DNA of 64,000 nucleotides from Actinomadura craniellae (lineage in GTDB: Bacteria > Actinomycetota > Actinomycetes > Streptosporangiales > Streptosporangiaceae): positions 34,385 to 98,384 of the forward strand of contig NZ_QLYX01000023.1 of assembly GCF_003289645.1 (NCBI RefSeq). Direction: 5' to 3'. The notes beneath the pieces are model-generated. The model was not told the origin of the DNA and ran no database searches. It was given only the letters and a program-made list of their open reading frames with translations. Below are positions 28,308 through 39,023 of this stretch, piece by piece. The translations under genes were made by a program, and so were the position numbers. Numbering within the stretch: position 1 is the stretch's first letter; every line of letters begins with the position of its first letter.

Positions 28308-28596
28308 GAACGTCCTCCCAGTGTCGATGGGCCGTGCGATACGGCGTTGCGGGACAGTTCACACAAGCGAACGCCCCTAGCGCAAGTGTCTTCTCCGCTT
28401 TTACCGGGCCCCTCGGACGCATACGGCGCTTCGTCACGCTGTCGCTGGTAACAAGACACAGCCAGAGCGTAACAACTCCGCACCGTGCCGGCGCCGGAGG
28501 AAATGCCGCGGCGGGGTCGAAGAGGGGCGTCCGACCTGGTTTCTTTCCCCCGGATCGCCCCGCCTGCCAGGCGATACCGCCCCCTCGGCCGTCCCA

Positions 28597-29007
28597 TCAC
28601 CCTCCTGACAGAAAAGAGAGCCGGACCTGCCGGTCGGGGTTGTCGACATTGAGATCGACGACGGCCACCGACTGCCAGGTCCCGAGCGTCATCCGGCCGC
28701 CGACCACGGGGACCGTGGCGTACGGAGGGATCAGCGCGGGTAGCACATGCGAGCGGCCATGCCCGGTCGAGCCGTGGGCGTGCCGCCAGCGGTCGTCGGC
28801 CGGCAGCAGGTCGGCCAGCGCCGCCAGCAGGTCGGCATCACTGCCCGCGCCGAGTTCGATCAGCGCCACGCCGGCGGTGGCGTGCGGCACGAAAACGTGC
28901 AGCAGGCCGTCGCCGCCGGCCGTCGCCGCGAACTCGGCGCACTGGGCGGTGATGTCGTACACGGACTCCCGACCGCCGGTCGGCACGTGGATCACGGAGG
29001 TTTTCAT
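28597..29007 (-). CDS. YjbQ family protein
   Basis: 136 aa, UPF0047/YjbQ. Motif HVFVPHATAGVALIELG, then HAHGSTGHGRSHVLPALIPPYATVPVVGGRMTLGTWQSVAVVDL, carrying the conserved His and the TWQ loop. The family has been described as secondary thiamine-phosphate synthase, though the true role is debated. It follows the DUF1918 gene by 10 bp and is co-transcribed with it. Confidence 0.9.
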   Translation of the reverse strand: MKTSVIHVPTGGRESVYDITAQCAEFAATAGGDGLLHVFVPHATAGVALIELGAGSDADLLAALADLLPADDRWRHAHGSTGHGRSHVLPALIPPYATVPVVGGRMTLGTWQSVAVVDLNVDNPDRQVRLSFLSGG

Positions 29008-29017
29008 GCGCGGTTGT

Positions 29018-29227
29018 CTACCTGCCCGCGTGGCTCCCCCGCACCCCGGCCGGTTCGATCACGGTGTCCGGGCCGGGGTAGACCAGCCCGGTGTGCCCGT
29101 CATCGAACCGCACGAGGTAGGGCGGCGTCCCGTCGGGTCCGCGCACCTCGATGATCTCGCCCTTCCGGTCGGGTTCCCCGACCATCCGGCTGTGGACGTG
29201 CAGTTGGTCACCTGTCGTGGCCTGCAT
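29018..29227 (-). CDS. DUF1918 family protein
   Basis: 69-aa small SH3-like protein: ATTGDQLHVHSRMVGEPDRKGEIIEVRGPDGTPPYLVRFDDGHTGLVYPGPDTVIEP matches DUF1918. ATG at 29225-29227 after GAGGAGG; an upstream in-frame ATG lacks a ribosome site. Function unknown. Confidence 0.85.
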   Translation of the reverse strand: MQATTGDQLHVHSRMVGEPDRKGEIIEVRGPDGTPPYLVRFDDGHTGLVYPGPDTVIEPAGVRGSHAGR

Positions 29228-29454
29228 GACATACCTCCTCGACTCGACCCGTTCCGCCGCTTTCACCTCCTGGTTCCCAGCTTGGTACGGCTCGACCCAT
29301 CAGGCAACGCGCCGGAACATCACACCCCCGCTGACCGGCGCAAATGGTTACTCGGCGGTAGAGATGCGCTAGCGTCAATAAAGGACCACGATGGTTTGAT
29401 GAACACCGCGGCCCACCCGGTCGTATGAACAGCGGTAAGCACAGAGGGGACCCC

Positions 29455-32241
29455 GTGGCTTCCGGACGCCAACGCTTTTCGATCATCAGCGACGGTCTGC
29501 CGAGCCAGCTCCCGGACATCAATCCAGATGAGACCCGGGAATGGCTGGAGTCGCTCGACACGGTACTCAAGACCGAGGGCCGGGGCCGGGCGCGCTATCT
29601 CATGCTCCGGCTGCTGGAACGAGCCCGCGAGCAGCAGGTCGGCGTGCCCGGCCTGCGCAGCACCGACTACATCAACACCATCCCACCGGAGCGGGAGCCC
29701 TGGTTCCCCGGTGATGAGCACATCGAACGTCGAGTGCGCGCCTACATCCGCTGGAACGCGGCCGTCATGGTCTCCCGGGCCAACCGGCCCGAGCTCTCGG
29801 TCGGCGGGCACATCGCCACCTACGCCTCGGCGGCCTCCCTGTACGAGGTGGGGTTCAACCACTTCTTCCGCGGCAAGGACCACGGCGAGTCGGGCGACCA
29901 GGTCTTCATCCAGGGCCACGCGGCGCCGGGCATCTACGCCCGGGCGTTCCTGGAGGGGCGGCTCTCCGAGGCCCGGCTGGAGGGCTTCCGGCAGGAGATC
30001 TCGCATCCCGGCGGCGGGCTGCCCTCCTACCCGCATCCCCGGCTGATGCCGGACTTCTGGGAGTTCCCGACCGTGTCGATGGGGCTGGGCGCCATCGGGG
30101 CGATCTACCAGGCCCGGTTCAACCGCTACCTGCTGGCCCGTGAGATCAAGGACACCTCGCGCTCGCACGTGTGGGCCTTCCTGGGTGACGGCGAGATGGA
30201 CGAGCCCGAGTCGCTGGGCGCCATCGGCGTGGCCGCCCGCGAGGAACTCGACAACCTCACCTTCATCATCAACTGCAACCTGCAGCGGCTCGACGGCCCG
30301 GTCCGCGGCAACGGCAAGATCATCCAGGAGCTGGAGTCGTTCTTCCGCGGCGCGGGCTGGAACGTCATCAAGGTGATCTGGGGCCGCGACTGGGACCCGC
30401 TGCTGGCCCAGGACGTCGACGGGGCGCTCGTCAACAAGATGAACACCACCCCCGACGGCCAGTTCCAGACCTTCTCGGTGGAGAGCGGCTCCTACATCCG
30501 CGAGAACTTCTTCGGCGACGACCCGCGGCTGCGCCGGATGGTCCAGCACCTCGGCGACGACGACCTGCGCATGCTGTCGCGCGGCGGGCACGACTACCGC
30601 AAGCTGTACGCGGCGTTCAAGTCGGCCCGCGAGCACGTGGGGCAGCCGACGGTGATCCTCGCCCACACCATCAAGGGCTGGACGCTCGGGTCCGACTTCG
30701 AGGCCCGGATGTCCTCGCACCAGATGAAGAAGCTCACCAAGGCCGAGCTGAAGACCTTCCGCGACCGGCTCTTCCTGGAGATCCCCGACTCGGCCCTGGA
30801 GGCCGACCTGCCGCCCTTCTACCACCCGGGCGAGGACTCCGACGAGATCCAGTACATGCGGGAGCGCCGCGCCGCGCTCGGCGGCTACCTGCCCCGGCGG
30901 GTGGTCCGGGCCAAGCCGGTGAAACTGCCCGGCGACCCGGTCTACACCGAGCTGAAGAAGGGCTCGGGCAAGCAGGCCGTGGCCACGACGATGGCGTTCG
31001 TCCGGCTGCTCAAGGACCTCATGAAGGACAAGGAGATCGGCCACCGGTTCGTGCCGATCATCCCCGACGAGGCCCGTACGTTCGGCATGGACGCCATGTT
31101 CCCGACGGCGAAGATCTACTCGCCGCACGGGCAGACCTACGACGCCGCCGACCGCAAGCTGATGCTGACGTACAAGGAGTCCGAAAAGGGCCAGATCCTG
31201 CACGAGGGGATCAGCGAGGCCGGTGCCATGGCCTCGATGATCGCCACCGGGTCGGCGTACGCCACGCACGGCGAGCACATGATCCCGATCTACATCTTCT
31301 ACTCGATGTTCGGGTTCCAGCGGACCGGCGACCAGATGTGGCAACTCGCCGACCAGATGGGCCGGGGCTTCCTGCTCGGCGCCACCGCCGGCCGCACCAC
31401 GCTGACCGGGGAGGGCCTGCAGCACAACGACGGCCAGTCGCCGCTGCTGGCCTCGACCCACCCCGCGTGCGTCGCCTACGACCCGGCCTGGGCGTACGAG
31501 GTCTCGCACATCGTGCGCGACGGGCTGCGCCGGATGTACGGCTCCTCCGAGGAGCACCCGGCCGGTGAGGACGTCTACTACTACCTCACCGTCTACAACG
31601 AGCCGTACGTCCAGCCGGCCGAGCCGGCCGGCATCGACGTCGACGGCCTGCTCAGGGGCCTGTACCGGTTCGCCGAGGCGCCCGAGGTCACCGGTGACGG
31701 GAACGCGCCGCGAGCCCGGCTGCTGGCCTCGGGAGTGGCGATGCGGTGGGCCCAGGAGGCCCGGCGGATGCTCGCCGAGGACTGGGGCGTGGCCGCCGAC
31801 CTGTGGTCGGCGACCTCCTGGTCGGAACTGCGCCGCGAGGCCATGCACAGCGACGCGTGGAACCTGCTGAACCCCGAGGCCGAGCAGCAGGTGCCGTACG
31901 TCACCCGGGCGCTGGAGAACTCGCCGGGGCCGATCGTGGCGGTGAGCGACTACATGCGCGCGGTACCCGACCAGATCGCCTCGTGGGTGCCGGGCGACTA
32001 CTCCTCGCTGGGCACCGACGGGTTCGGTTTCTCCGACACCCGGGCCGCGGCGCGCCGGTTCTTCCACGTCGACGCGGCGTCGATCACCCTGGCGGTGCTG
32101 ACCAGGCTGGTCCGCCGCGGGGAGATCAAGCCGGAGGTGCTGCCCCAGGCGATGGAGCGCTACCGGCTGAACGAGCCGATCGACCAGGTGTTCGCGGGCG
32201 GGGTGCAGACCGCCGAGAGCGGCGCCGGCGGCGAGGCCTGA
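29455..32241 (+). CDS. aceE: Pyruvate dehydrogenase E1 component, homodimeric type
   Basis: 928 aa. Decarboxylates pyruvate with thiamine diphosphate and passes the acetyl group to the E2 lipoyl domain. The start is taken at GTG 29455, with GAGGGGA before it and the typical N-terminus [34 protein letters not shown]; an in-frame ATG 30 bp upstream lacks a ribosome site. ThDP motif [10 protein letters not shown]...NCN is present, plus [26 protein letters not shown] and [10 protein letters not shown]. No E2 or E3 gene lies nearby. Single gene, transcribed toward a convergent hydrolase. Confidence 0.97.
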   Translation: MASGRQRFSIISDGLPSQLPDINPDETREWLESLDTVLKTEGRGRARYLMLRLLERAREQQVGVPGLRSTDYINTIPPEREPWFPGDEHIERRVRAYIRWNAAVMVSRANRPELSVGGHIATYASAASLYEVGFNHFFRGKDHGESGDQVFIQGHAAPGIYARAFLEGRLSEARLEGFRQEISHPGGGLPSYPHPRLMPDFWEFPTVSMGLGAIGAIYQARFNRYLLAREIKDTSRSHVWAFLGDGEMDEPESLGAIGVAAREELDNLTFIINCNLQRLDGPVRGNGKIIQELESFFRGAGWNVIKVIWGRDWDPLLAQDVDGALVNKMNTTPDGQFQTFSVESGSYIRENFFGDDPRLRRMVQHLGDDDLRMLSRGGHDYRKLYAAFKSAREHVGQPTVILAHTIKGWTLGSDFEARMSSHQMKKLTKAELKTFRDRLFLEIPDSALEADLPPFYHPGEDSDEIQYMRERRAALGGYLPRRVVRAKPVKLPGDPVYTELKKGSGKQAVATTMAFVRLLKDLMKDKEIGHRFVPIIPDEARTFGMDAMFPTAKIYSPHGQTYDAADRKLMLTYKESEKGQILHEGISEAGAMASMIATGSAYATHGEHMIPIYIFYSMFGFQRTGDQMWQLADQMGRGFLLGATAGRTTLTGEGLQHNDGQSPLLASTHPACVAYDPAWAYEVSHIVRDGLRRMYGSSEEHPAGEDVYYYLTVYNEPYVQPAEPAGIDVDGLLRGLYRFAEAPEVTGDGNAPRARLLASGVAMRWAQEARRMLAEDWGVAADLWSATSWSELRREAMHSDAWNLLNPEAEQQVPYVTRALENSPGPIVAVSDYMRAVPDQIASWVPGDYSSLGTDGFGFSDTRAAARRFFHVDAASITLAVLTRLVRRGEIKPEVLPQAMERYRLNEPIDQVFAGGVQTAESGAGGEA

Positions 32242-32332
32242 CGGGACGGGGCCGGGCACGACCGCCCGGCCCCGCATCCGCCCGCCGGTGACCCGGTCGA
32301 GGGCTCGGCGCCCCGGTCCCGTGCCGCGCGCG

Positions 32333-33277
32333 TCACAGCGAGCGCAGGAATCCGATCATGGCGTCGGACACCTCGGCGGGACGTTCCTGCTGGGTCCAGT
32401 GCCCGCAACCCGGTAGCCACACCGGCTCCCGCAGGTTCGGGATCAGCCCGCGCAGCCCCGCCACCCGGTCCGGGGCGATCGCGGCGAAGTCGCGTTCCCC
32501 GGCGATGTAGAGCGCGGGCGGGGTGACCGGGGCCCGGTGCCAGGCGGCGGTGAGCTCCCAGTTGCGGTCAAGGTTGCGGTACCAGTTGAGCGGTCCGGTG
32601 AATCCGCCCGCCGCGTACTGGGCGGCGTAGGCCGCGATGTCCTCTTCGGTCAGCCAGCCGGGCAGTTTCCCGGGCTCGGGGAAGCCGGCGAGGAAACCGT
32701 CGCTCTCGAACGCCACGGGCGCGTCGCCCGCGGCGTCCCCGGACGAGCCGGTGAGCAGCCGCCGGAACGTCGCCGGGAGGTCCCGGGCGAGTTCGGCGTC
32801 GGCCTCGCCGGGCCGCTGGAAGCGCACCATGTAGTAGTCCTCGCCCAGCGTCCGGCGCATGATCTCCAGCGGCGGGCGGGACGAGCGCGGCCGGTGGATG
32901 CCCGACAACCCGATGACGGCGCGCACCCGGTCGGGCCGGAACTGGGCGGCGTGCCAGGCCACCGGGGCTCCCCAGTCGTGCCCGGCAATCACGGCCCGAT
33001 CGACGCCGAGCGCGTCCAGCAGGGCGAGCGCGTCTCCGGTCAGGTGCATGATCGAGTACTCCTCGACCCGCTCCGGGCGGTCGGTTCCGCCGTAGCCGCG
33101 CTGGTCCGGCGCCACGGCGTGGAAGCCCGCCTCGGCCAGCGCGACGAGCTGGTGCCGCCAGGAGTACCAGCTCTCGGGGAATCCGTGCAGCAGCAGCACC
33201 GTCGGGCCCGATCCGGCCTCGGCGATGCGCATGCGCAACCCGTTCACCTGCACATCGCGATGCGCGATCTCCGTCAT
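32333..33277 (-). CDS. Alpha/beta hydrolase, epoxide hydrolase type
   Basis: 314 aa. Oxyanion-hole HGFPESW (31-37), nucleophile D101 in the elbow GHDWGAP, a cap domain with Tyr residues (GEDYYMVRF, LNWYRN) and the general-base His293 in GCGHWTQQERP. Asp rather than Ser as nucleophile favours epoxide hydrolase (or a haloalkane/fluoroacetate relative). Convergent to aceE. Confidence 0.9.
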   Translation of the reverse strand: MTEIAHRDVQVNGLRMRIAEAGSGPTVLLLHGFPESWYSWRHQLVALAEAGFHAVAPDQRGYGGTDRPERVEEYSIMHLTGDALALLDALGVDRAVIAGHDWGAPVAWHAAQFRPDRVRAVIGLSGIHRPRSSRPPLEIMRRTLGEDYYMVRFQRPGEADAELARDLPATFRRLLTGSSGDAAGDAPVAFESDGFLAGFPEPGKLPGWLTEEDIAAYAAQYAAGGFTGPLNWYRNLDRNWELTAAWHRAPVTPPALYIAGERDFAAIAPDRVAGLRGLIPNLREPVWLPGCGHWTQQERPAEVSDAMIGFLRSL

Positions 33278-33390
33278 CGGTGCGCCTCCCGGGTGGGCGA
33301 TGGTCCGCGGCCGACGCTACCGCCCGCCCGGTGACCGGCGATCGGCCCCCCGGCGAAACCCAGGAAACAACTGCGCCGCTCGGGTTCGGG

Positions 33391-33996
33391 TCAGGCCAGG
33401 GAGCTCTCGCAGGCCGTGCGCGCCACGGTGGTGACGGCCGCGGCCAGGACGGCGAGCCGGCCGACCTCCGCGGCGTGGAAGGGGGGCGCGGCGACCCGGG
33501 CGGCCAGCAGCGTCCGGCCCGCCAGCGGCACCGCCGCGTAGCGGGTGCCGCCGGGCGCGGTGAACGCGTGCGGCCCGTCGTCGCGCGGCCGGGGCGGTTC
33601 GAACGGCTCGGGGGCCCGCCGGCTGGCGCGCTCCACCCGCCCGGCGTCCACCAGGACCGCCCAGTCGGCGCTGAAGGCGCCGGGGACCAGGTCGACCAGG
33701 TCCGCCGGTTCCCGCAGCCCGCCGAACACGGCGGTGTCGACGTGCGGGGACGGCACCTCGGCGAGATGCCAGACCCCGGCCACATGGGCCCCGTCGATCC
33801 CCGCGAGCTCGTCGCACAGCGAGCTGACCGGGGCGGCGTCCGGCCAGGTGACGATGAAGTCGTCGAGCGCCCGGCCACTGGCACGTTCCAGAACCACGAC
33901 CTCGAGAATGTCCGCGCCGGCGTACCCCATCGCCACCGCGACCCGGCCCAGCGCTCCGGGCTGGTCGGGCACGCTCACTCGAACTCGAAGAAACAC
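33391..33996 (-). CDS. ACT-domain protein
   Basis: 201 aa. The N-terminal 75 residues form an ACT domain (VRVSVPDQPGALGRVAVAMGYAGADILEVVVLE) of the amino-acid-sensing type. The remainder is GAF-like: ALVDAGRVER..., YAAVPLAGRTLLAARVAAPPFHAAEVGRLAVLAAAVTTVA. No enzyme domain is present, so it is probably regulatory. GTG start after GGAGGG. Divergent from the fab regulator. Confidence 0.8.
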   Translation of the reverse strand: MFLRVRVSVPDQPGALGRVAVAMGYAGADILEVVVLERASGRALDDFIVTWPDAAPVSSLCDELAGIDGAHVAGVWHLAEVPSPHVDTAVFGGLREPADLVDLVPGAFSADWAVLVDAGRVERASRRAPEPFEPPRPRDDGPHAFTAPGGTRYAAVPLAGRTLLAARVAAPPFHAAEVGRLAVLAAAVTTVARTACESSLA

Positions 33997-34019
33997 GGCG
34001 ACCCTCCACCCGGCAGACT

Positions 34020-34108
34020 CTCCGGTACCACCGGAGCGTGCTCCACGCCGATTTCCGGAATGTTTCGCCGAGGTATCGACCAGAACACGGTTCGGGAACT
34101 CCGATACC
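34020..34108. promoter_or_regulatory. Dyads in the fasR/ACT-gene divergent region
   Basis: CTCCGGT (34020-34026) / ACCGGAG (34030-34036), a compact hairpin, and GGTATCG (34072-34078) / CGATACC (34102-34108) separated by 23 bp. Both lie between divergent genes and are candidate operators. The fasR GTG at 34185 comes only 6 bp after CCTAAT, which may be a -10 box of a leaderless transcript. Confidence 0.35.
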
Positions 34109-34184
34109 GCCCGAAGGCCGCCGCTCCGGCGTCCTCGCGCATGGCGAGGTCAGAGACCCGCGCCGGGGATGACACCCTAATGAC

Positions 34185-35387
34185 GTGGAGACCCCGGAGG
34201 AGACGGCACTGCGCGCGCAGACGGCCAAGCGCCTGGAACAGGCGATGGGCACGTTCGGCACCGCGGCGCTGAGCAACATGGAACAGCGGCTGCCCTGGTT
34301 CCGGCGAATGCCCGCCGACCAGCGGTCCTGGATCGGGCTCGTGGCGCAGGCGGGGATCGCGGCGTTCGTCGAGTGGTTCGCCAGCGCGGAGAAGACCCGC
34401 CCGGCCATCGCCGGGGAGGTGTTCGGTACCGCCCCCCGCGAACTGCTGCGCGCGGTCAAGCTCCAGCACACCATCGACATGGTGCGCGTGCTGATCGACG
34501 TCGTCGAGGAGCGCCTCGACGAGCTGGCCGCGCCGGGCGGCGAATCCCAGCTGCGCGAGGCCATCCTGCGGTACACCCGGGATGTGGCCTTCGGCGCGGC
34601 CCAGGTGTACGCCCGGGCCGCGGAGACCCGCGCCGCCTGGGACGCCCGGCTGGAGGCGCTGATCGTCAACGCCGTGCTGCGCGGCGAGGTCGACGACAGC
34701 ATGCACTCGTGGGCCGCGGCGCTGGGCTGGTCGGCCAAGCCCGTGGTGGTGATCGCCGGATACACCCCCGAGGACGAGGAGCCGGAGGCGGTGATCGACC
34801 ACATGCAGATGGCCGCCCGCCGGGCCCGCGCGGACGTCCTGGCCGGGGTGCAGGGCTCCCGGGTCGTCGTGGTCGTGGGCGGAGCCGACGACCCGCTGGA
34901 GGCCGCCCGGCCGATCGCCGCCAAGTGCGGCCCCGGGCCGGTCGTGGTCGGCCCACAGGTGCCCGACCTCTACGGCGCCACGATCTCGGCGCAGGCGGCG
35001 CTGGCCGGCCTGCGCGCGGCCGCCGGCTGGCCGGACGCGCCCCGCCCGGTGTCGGCCGCCGAGCTGCTGCCCGAGCGGGCGCTGGACGGCGACGAGGAGG
35101 CCCGCCGGTACCTGGTCGACCAGGTGTACGCCCCGATGTGCGCCGCGGGCGCTCCCCTGCTCGACACGCTCACCACGTATCTGGAGCAGGGCTCCTCGCT
35201 GGAGGCCACGGCGCGACTGCTGTTCGTCCACCCCAACACGGTGCGTTACCGGCTGCGCCGGGTCGCGGAGCTGACCGACCTGCCCCCGACCGACGGCCGG
35301 TCGGCGTTCACCCTGCGAATCGCCCTGGTCCTGGGGCGTTTCGATGACCGTTCACCCGGTTCCGCCACCGGCGGAAGGACCGGTTGA
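34185..35387 (+). CDS. fasR: PucR-family regulator of the fatty-acid operon
   Basis: 400 aa. The C-terminal PucR-type HTH (LTTYLEQGSSLEATARLLFVHPNTVRYRLRRVAELTDLPPTD) is preceded by a GGDEF-like/helical region. In Streptomyces the homologue FasR sits directly upstream of fabD and activates fabDHPF; M. tuberculosis has a similar gene (Rv2242) between aceE and fabD. Here it lies in the same place, 91 bp before fabD. Confidence 0.88.
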   Translation: METPEETALRAQTAKRLEQAMGTFGTAALSNMEQRLPWFRRMPADQRSWIGLVAQAGIAAFVEWFASAEKTRPAIAGEVFGTAPRELLRAVKLQHTIDMVRVLIDVVEERLDELAAPGGESQLREAILRYTRDVAFGAAQVYARAAETRAAWDARLEALIVNAVLRGEVDDSMHSWAAALGWSAKPVVVIAGYTPEDEEPEAVIDHMQMAARRARADVLAGVQGSRVVVVVGGADDPLEAARPIAAKCGPGPVVVGPQVPDLYGATISAQAALAGLRAAAGWPDAPRPVSAAELLPERALDGDEEARRYLVDQVYAPMCAAGAPLLDTLTTYLEQGSSLEATARLLFVHPNTVRYRLRRVAELTDLPPTDGRSAFTLRIALVLGRFDDRSPGSATGGRTG

Positions 35388-35478
35388 CGCCCTTGTAGGG
35401 GTCGCACAAAGGCACGCCGCGAAAGTTCGTACCGATCGACATCGGCGTGCCATACCCATACAGGGCAGGGTGGGAGGC

Positions 35479-36387
35479 GTGATTCTCCTCGCATCGCCCG
35501 GCCAGGGCGCCCAGTCCCCCGGATTCCTCCAGCCATGGCTTGAGGTCCCCGGCGTCGCCGACCGGCTGACCTGGTGGTCCGCCGTGACCGGCCTGGACCT
35601 GGTGCGGTACGGCACGGAGGCCGACGCCGAGGAGATCCGCGACACCGCCGTGGCCCAGCCGCTGCTGGTGAGCGCGGCCCTGGCCGCCGCCGCCGCGCTG
35701 GACGTGACGCCGGGCGCGGTCGCCGGGCACAGCGTCGGCGAGCTGGCCGCCGCCGCGCTCGCCGGGGTGCTGACCCCCGAGGCCGCCCTGGTGCTGGTCC
35801 GTGAGCGGGGCCGGGCGATGGCCGAGGCCGCCGCGGTGACCGAAACCGGCATGACGGCGGTGCTCGGCGGCGACCCCGACGAGGTGCTCACCGCGATCGA
35901 CAAGCACGGCCTCACCCCCGCCAACATCAACGGCGCCGGCCAGGTGGTCGCCGCCGGAACGATGCGGCAGCTCGCCGAGTTCGCCGACGAGCCACCCGCC
36001 AAGGCCCGGCTGCGCCCGCTGTCGGTGGCCGGCGCGTTCCACACCGTGCACATGGCGCCCGCCGTCGACCGGCTGCAGGCCCTGGCCCCGGGGATGCCGG
36101 TGGCCGACCCCGCGGTGACCCTGCTGTCCAACCGCGACGGCGCGGTGGTCACCGACGGCCGTGAGTACGTCCGGCGGCTGGTCGAGCAGGTCAGCGCGCC
36201 GGTCCGGTGGGACTCCTGCATGGCGACCATGCGCGAGCTCGGGGTCACCGCGATCATCGAACTGCCGCCCGCAGGCACCCTGGTGGGGCTCGCCCGCCGC
36301 GAACTCAAGGGCGTCGAGACGCTCGCCCTCAAAACCCCCGAGGACCTCGACAAGGCCCGCGAGCTGATCAAGGCGCACTCGGCATGA
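35479..36387 (+). CDS. fabD: Malonyl-CoA:ACP transacylase
   Basis: 302 aa. Transfers malonyl groups from CoA to ACP. GQGAQ at 9-12 region, the active-site Ser85 in AGHSVGE, and His188 in AGAFHTVHM. The GTG at 35479 follows GGGAGG and starts directly with the first strand (ILLASPGQGAQ). Its stop overlaps fabH by 4 bp (ATGA). First enzyme gene of the fab operon. Confidence 0.96.
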   Translation: MILLASPGQGAQSPGFLQPWLEVPGVADRLTWWSAVTGLDLVRYGTEADAEEIRDTAVAQPLLVSAALAAAAALDVTPGAVAGHSVGELAAAALAGVLTPEAALVLVRERGRAMAEAAAVTETGMTAVLGGDPDEVLTAIDKHGLTPANINGAGQVVAAGTMRQLAEFADEPPAKARLRPLSVAGAFHTVHMAPAVDRLQALAPGMPVADPAVTLLSNRDGAVVTDGREYVRRLVEQVSAPVRWDSCMATMRELGVTAIIELPPAGTLVGLARRELKGVETLALKTPEDLDKARELIKAHSA

Positions 36388-37352
36388 CCGCCCCCCTGCA
36401 CGCCCCCCGGCCCCTGCCCGGCGCCCGCGTCCTCGCGTTCGGCGACTACCAGCCCGCCCAGGTCGTCACCAACGATGACCTGGCCAAGACCATCGACACC
36501 AACGACGAGTGGATCCGCAGCCGCGTCGGCATCGTCGAGCGGCGCATCGCGGGTCCCGACGAGACCGTCGTCGACATGGCCGTCCACGCGGGCGGCAAGG
36601 CGCTGGCGGGCAGCGGGCTGGCGCCCGAGGACATCGACCTGGTGATCGTCGCCACCTGCTCGGCCGAGACGCCGATGCCCAACCAGGCGGCGACCACCGC
36701 CCACCGGCTGGGCATCAGCGCTCCCGGCGCGTTCGACCTGAACGCCGCCTGCTCGGGCTTCTGCTACGCGCTGTCCACGGCGAACTCCGCGATCGTGGCC
36801 GGCAGCGCGCGCAACGTGCTGGTGATCGGCGCCGAGAAGATGTCCCAGTGGATCGACTGGGCCGACCGCTCCACCAGCATCATCTTCGCCGACGGCGCCG
36901 GCGCCGCGGTCGTCGGCGGCGCCGACCGGCCTGGTATCGGCCCGGTCGTCTGGGGCAGCGCCGGCGACCAGGCCGACAAGATCACCATTGCCGACCGGCA
37001 CTCCTTCCTCACGCAGGAGGGGCAGGCGGTCTTCCGCTGGGCCACCACGGCGATGGCGCCGGTGGCGCTGGCGGCGTGCGAGCGGGCCGGCGTCCGGCCC
37101 GAAGAGCTCGCCGCGTTCGTCCCGCACCAGGCCAACCTGCGCATCATCGAGGCGATCGCGCGCCGGCTGAAGGCCGTCAACGCGGTGGTGGCCGACGACA
37201 TCGTCCATGCGGGCAACACCTCGGCGGCCTCGATCCCCATGGCCCTGTCCCGCATGATCGAGCGCGGCGACGTTCCGTCCGGCGCCCCCGCCCTGCTGGT
37301 CGGGTTCGGCGCCGGATTGGCCTACGCTGCGCAAGTCATCCAGATCCCGTAG
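36384..37352 (+). CDS. fabH: Beta-ketoacyl-ACP synthase III
   Basis: 322 aa. Starts fatty-acid chains from an acyl-CoA primer and malonyl-ACP. Catalytic Cys123 in NAACSGFCYAL, His248 in VPHQANLRI and Asn278 in HAGNTSAAS form the KASIII triad. Actinomycete FabH usually accepts branched starters (isobutyryl-, anteiso-CoA). Translationally coupled to fabD. Confidence 0.97.
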   Translation: MTAPLHAPRPLPGARVLAFGDYQPAQVVTNDDLAKTIDTNDEWIRSRVGIVERRIAGPDETVVDMAVHAGGKALAGSGLAPEDIDLVIVATCSAETPMPNQAATTAHRLGISAPGAFDLNAACSGFCYALSTANSAIVAGSARNVLVIGAEKMSQWIDWADRSTSIIFADGAGAAVVGGADRPGIGPVVWGSAGDQADKITIADRHSFLTQEGQAVFRWATTAMAPVALAACERAGVRPEELAAFVPHQANLRIIEAIARRLKAVNAVVADDIVHAGNTSAASIPMALSRMIERGDVPSGAPALLVGFGAGLAYAAQVIQIP

Positions 37353-37400
37353 CCGGCGTCGCTCGATGGCCGGTCACTAAACCAGAGGAGAAGGCACACC

Positions 37401-37658
37401 ATGGCAACTGTCACCGAACAGGAGATCCTGGACGGTCTCGGCGAGATCATCGAGGAGATCGTCGGTATTCCGGCGGCTGAGGTGACCCCCGAGAAGAACT
37501 TCATCGACGACCTCGACATCGACTCGCTGTCGATGGTCGAGATCGCGGTGGCCGCGCAGGACAAGTTCGGCGTCGAGATCCCCGACGACGAGCTGCGCAA
37601 CCTCAAGACGGTCAAGGATGTCATCGGCTTCGTCCAGAACCTGTCGGCCAAGGCCTGA
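37401..37658 (+). CDS. acpP: Acyl carrier protein
   Basis: 85 aa, acidic. The phosphopantetheine Ser42 lies in DLDIDSLSMVEI. The length and the place between fabH and fabF fit the fatty-acid ACP. AGAGGAG precedes the ATG. Confidence 0.97.
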   Translation: MATVTEQEILDGLGEIIEEIVGIPAAEVTPEKNFIDDLDIDSLSMVEIAVAAQDKFGVEIPDDELRNLKTVKDVIGFVQNLSAKA

Positions 37659-37741
37659 GGCGCGTGCGGCGCGCCGCGGACCGGAACCGACCGGCCCGCG
37701 GCGCGCCGTCCCCCCAGCCCGGTTTCCCGAGGAGCACAGAC

Positions 37742-39007
37742 ATGAGCACTAACCAGGTCAAGGTGGCCATCACCGGTCTCGGTGCCACGACCCCGCTCGG
37801 TGGCGACGTGGCGTCGACCTGGTCCGCGCTGCTCGCCGGCCGGTCCGGTGTGCGGAAGCTGGACTGGGAAGACGTCGAGGAACTGCCGACGCACTTCGCC
37901 GCCACCATCGCGGTGGAGTCCGACCAGGTGATGCCCAAGCACCGGCTGCGCCGGCTCGACCGCTGCCAGGCCTTCGCGCTGACCGCGTCGATCGAGGCGT
38001 GGAAGGACGCCGGGATGGCCCACGGGGACCAGTCCGGCTTCGAGGTCGACGGCGACCGGCTGGGCGTGGTCGTCTCCAGCGGCATCGGCGGGCTGCTGAC
38101 CGCCCTGAACGGCTACGACCAGTACCGCAAGACGGGCTGGAAGCGGACCTCCCCGTTCACCGTGCCGATGCTGATGCCCAACGGCGCGGCCGGCCACGTG
38201 GGACTGGAGTTCGGCGCCAGGGCGGGCGTGCACGCGCTGGTCAGCGCCTGCGCCTCCAGTGCCGAGGCGCTCGGGTACGCGATCGACATGATCCGCACCG
38301 GCCGGGCCGACGTGGTGGTCGCGGGCGGCACCGAGGCCACCATCCACCCCTTCAACATCGCCTCGTTCGGCGCCATGCGGGCGATGTCGACCCGCAACGA
38401 CGAGCCCGAGCGGGCGTCCCGCCCCTACGACAAGAACCGTGACGGGTTCGTCCTCGGTGAGGGCTCCGCGTCGCTGGTCCTGGAGTCCGAGGAGCACGCC
38501 CGGGCCCGCGGGGCGCGGATCTACGCGTACGCCTCCGGCGCCGGCTACTCAGCCGACGCCCACGACATCGTGCAGCCCGACCCGACGGGCGCCGGTGCGG
38601 CCACCGCGATGCGGCGGGCGCTGGAGAACTCCGGCCTGCGGCCCGAGGACATCGTGCACATCAACGCGCACGCCACCTCCACCCCGCAGGGCGACGTGGC
38701 CGAGATCGCCGCGATCAAGTCCGCGCTCGGCCCGGCCGCCTACCAGACGGTCATCACCGGCACCAAGTCGATGACCGGGCACCTGCTCGGCGGGGCCGGC
38801 GCACTGGAGTCGGTGGCGACCGTGCTGGCCCTGCACGAGGGCGTGGTGCCCGCCACCGCCAACCTCGAGGACCTCGACGACGCGGTGGACCTCCACATCG
38901 CCCAGGGCGAGCCGTACAAGCTGCCCGACGGGCCCGCCGCCGCCCTCAACAACTCCTTCGGTTTCGGCGGCCACAACGTGTGCGTCGCCTTCCAGCGCGC
39001 TGTCTGA
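37742..39007 (+). CDS. fabF: Beta-ketoacyl-ACP synthase II
   Basis: 421 aa. Elongating condensing enzyme with Cys170 (SACASSAEAL), His310 (NAHATSTPQGD), Lys342 and His347 (GTKSMTGHLLGGAGA). Equivalent to KasA in mycobacteria, which lies at the same place in the operon. Start ATG after GAGGAGC. Confidence 0.97.
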   Translation: MSTNQVKVAITGLGATTPLGGDVASTWSALLAGRSGVRKLDWEDVEELPTHFAATIAVESDQVMPKHRLRRLDRCQAFALTASIEAWKDAGMAHGDQSGFEVDGDRLGVVVSSGIGGLLTALNGYDQYRKTGWKRTSPFTVPMLMPNGAAGHVGLEFGARAGVHALVSACASSAEALGYAIDMIRTGRADVVVAGGTEATIHPFNIASFGAMRAMSTRNDEPERASRPYDKNRDGFVLGEGSASLVLESEEHARARGARIYAYASGAGYSADAHDIVQPDPTGAGAATAMRRALENSGLRPEDIVHINAHATSTPQGDVAEIAAIKSALGPAAYQTVITGTKSMTGHLLGGAGALESVATVLALHEGVVPATANLEDLDDAVDLHIAQGEPYKLPDGPAAALNNSFGFGGHNVCVAFQRAV

Positions 39008-39023
39008 CTAGGGAGCGAACCAC

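Noticed and set aside
29320..32277. A 985-codon minus-strand open frame opposite aceE
   Set aside because: Antisense shadow; aceE motifs are unmistakable on the plus strand.
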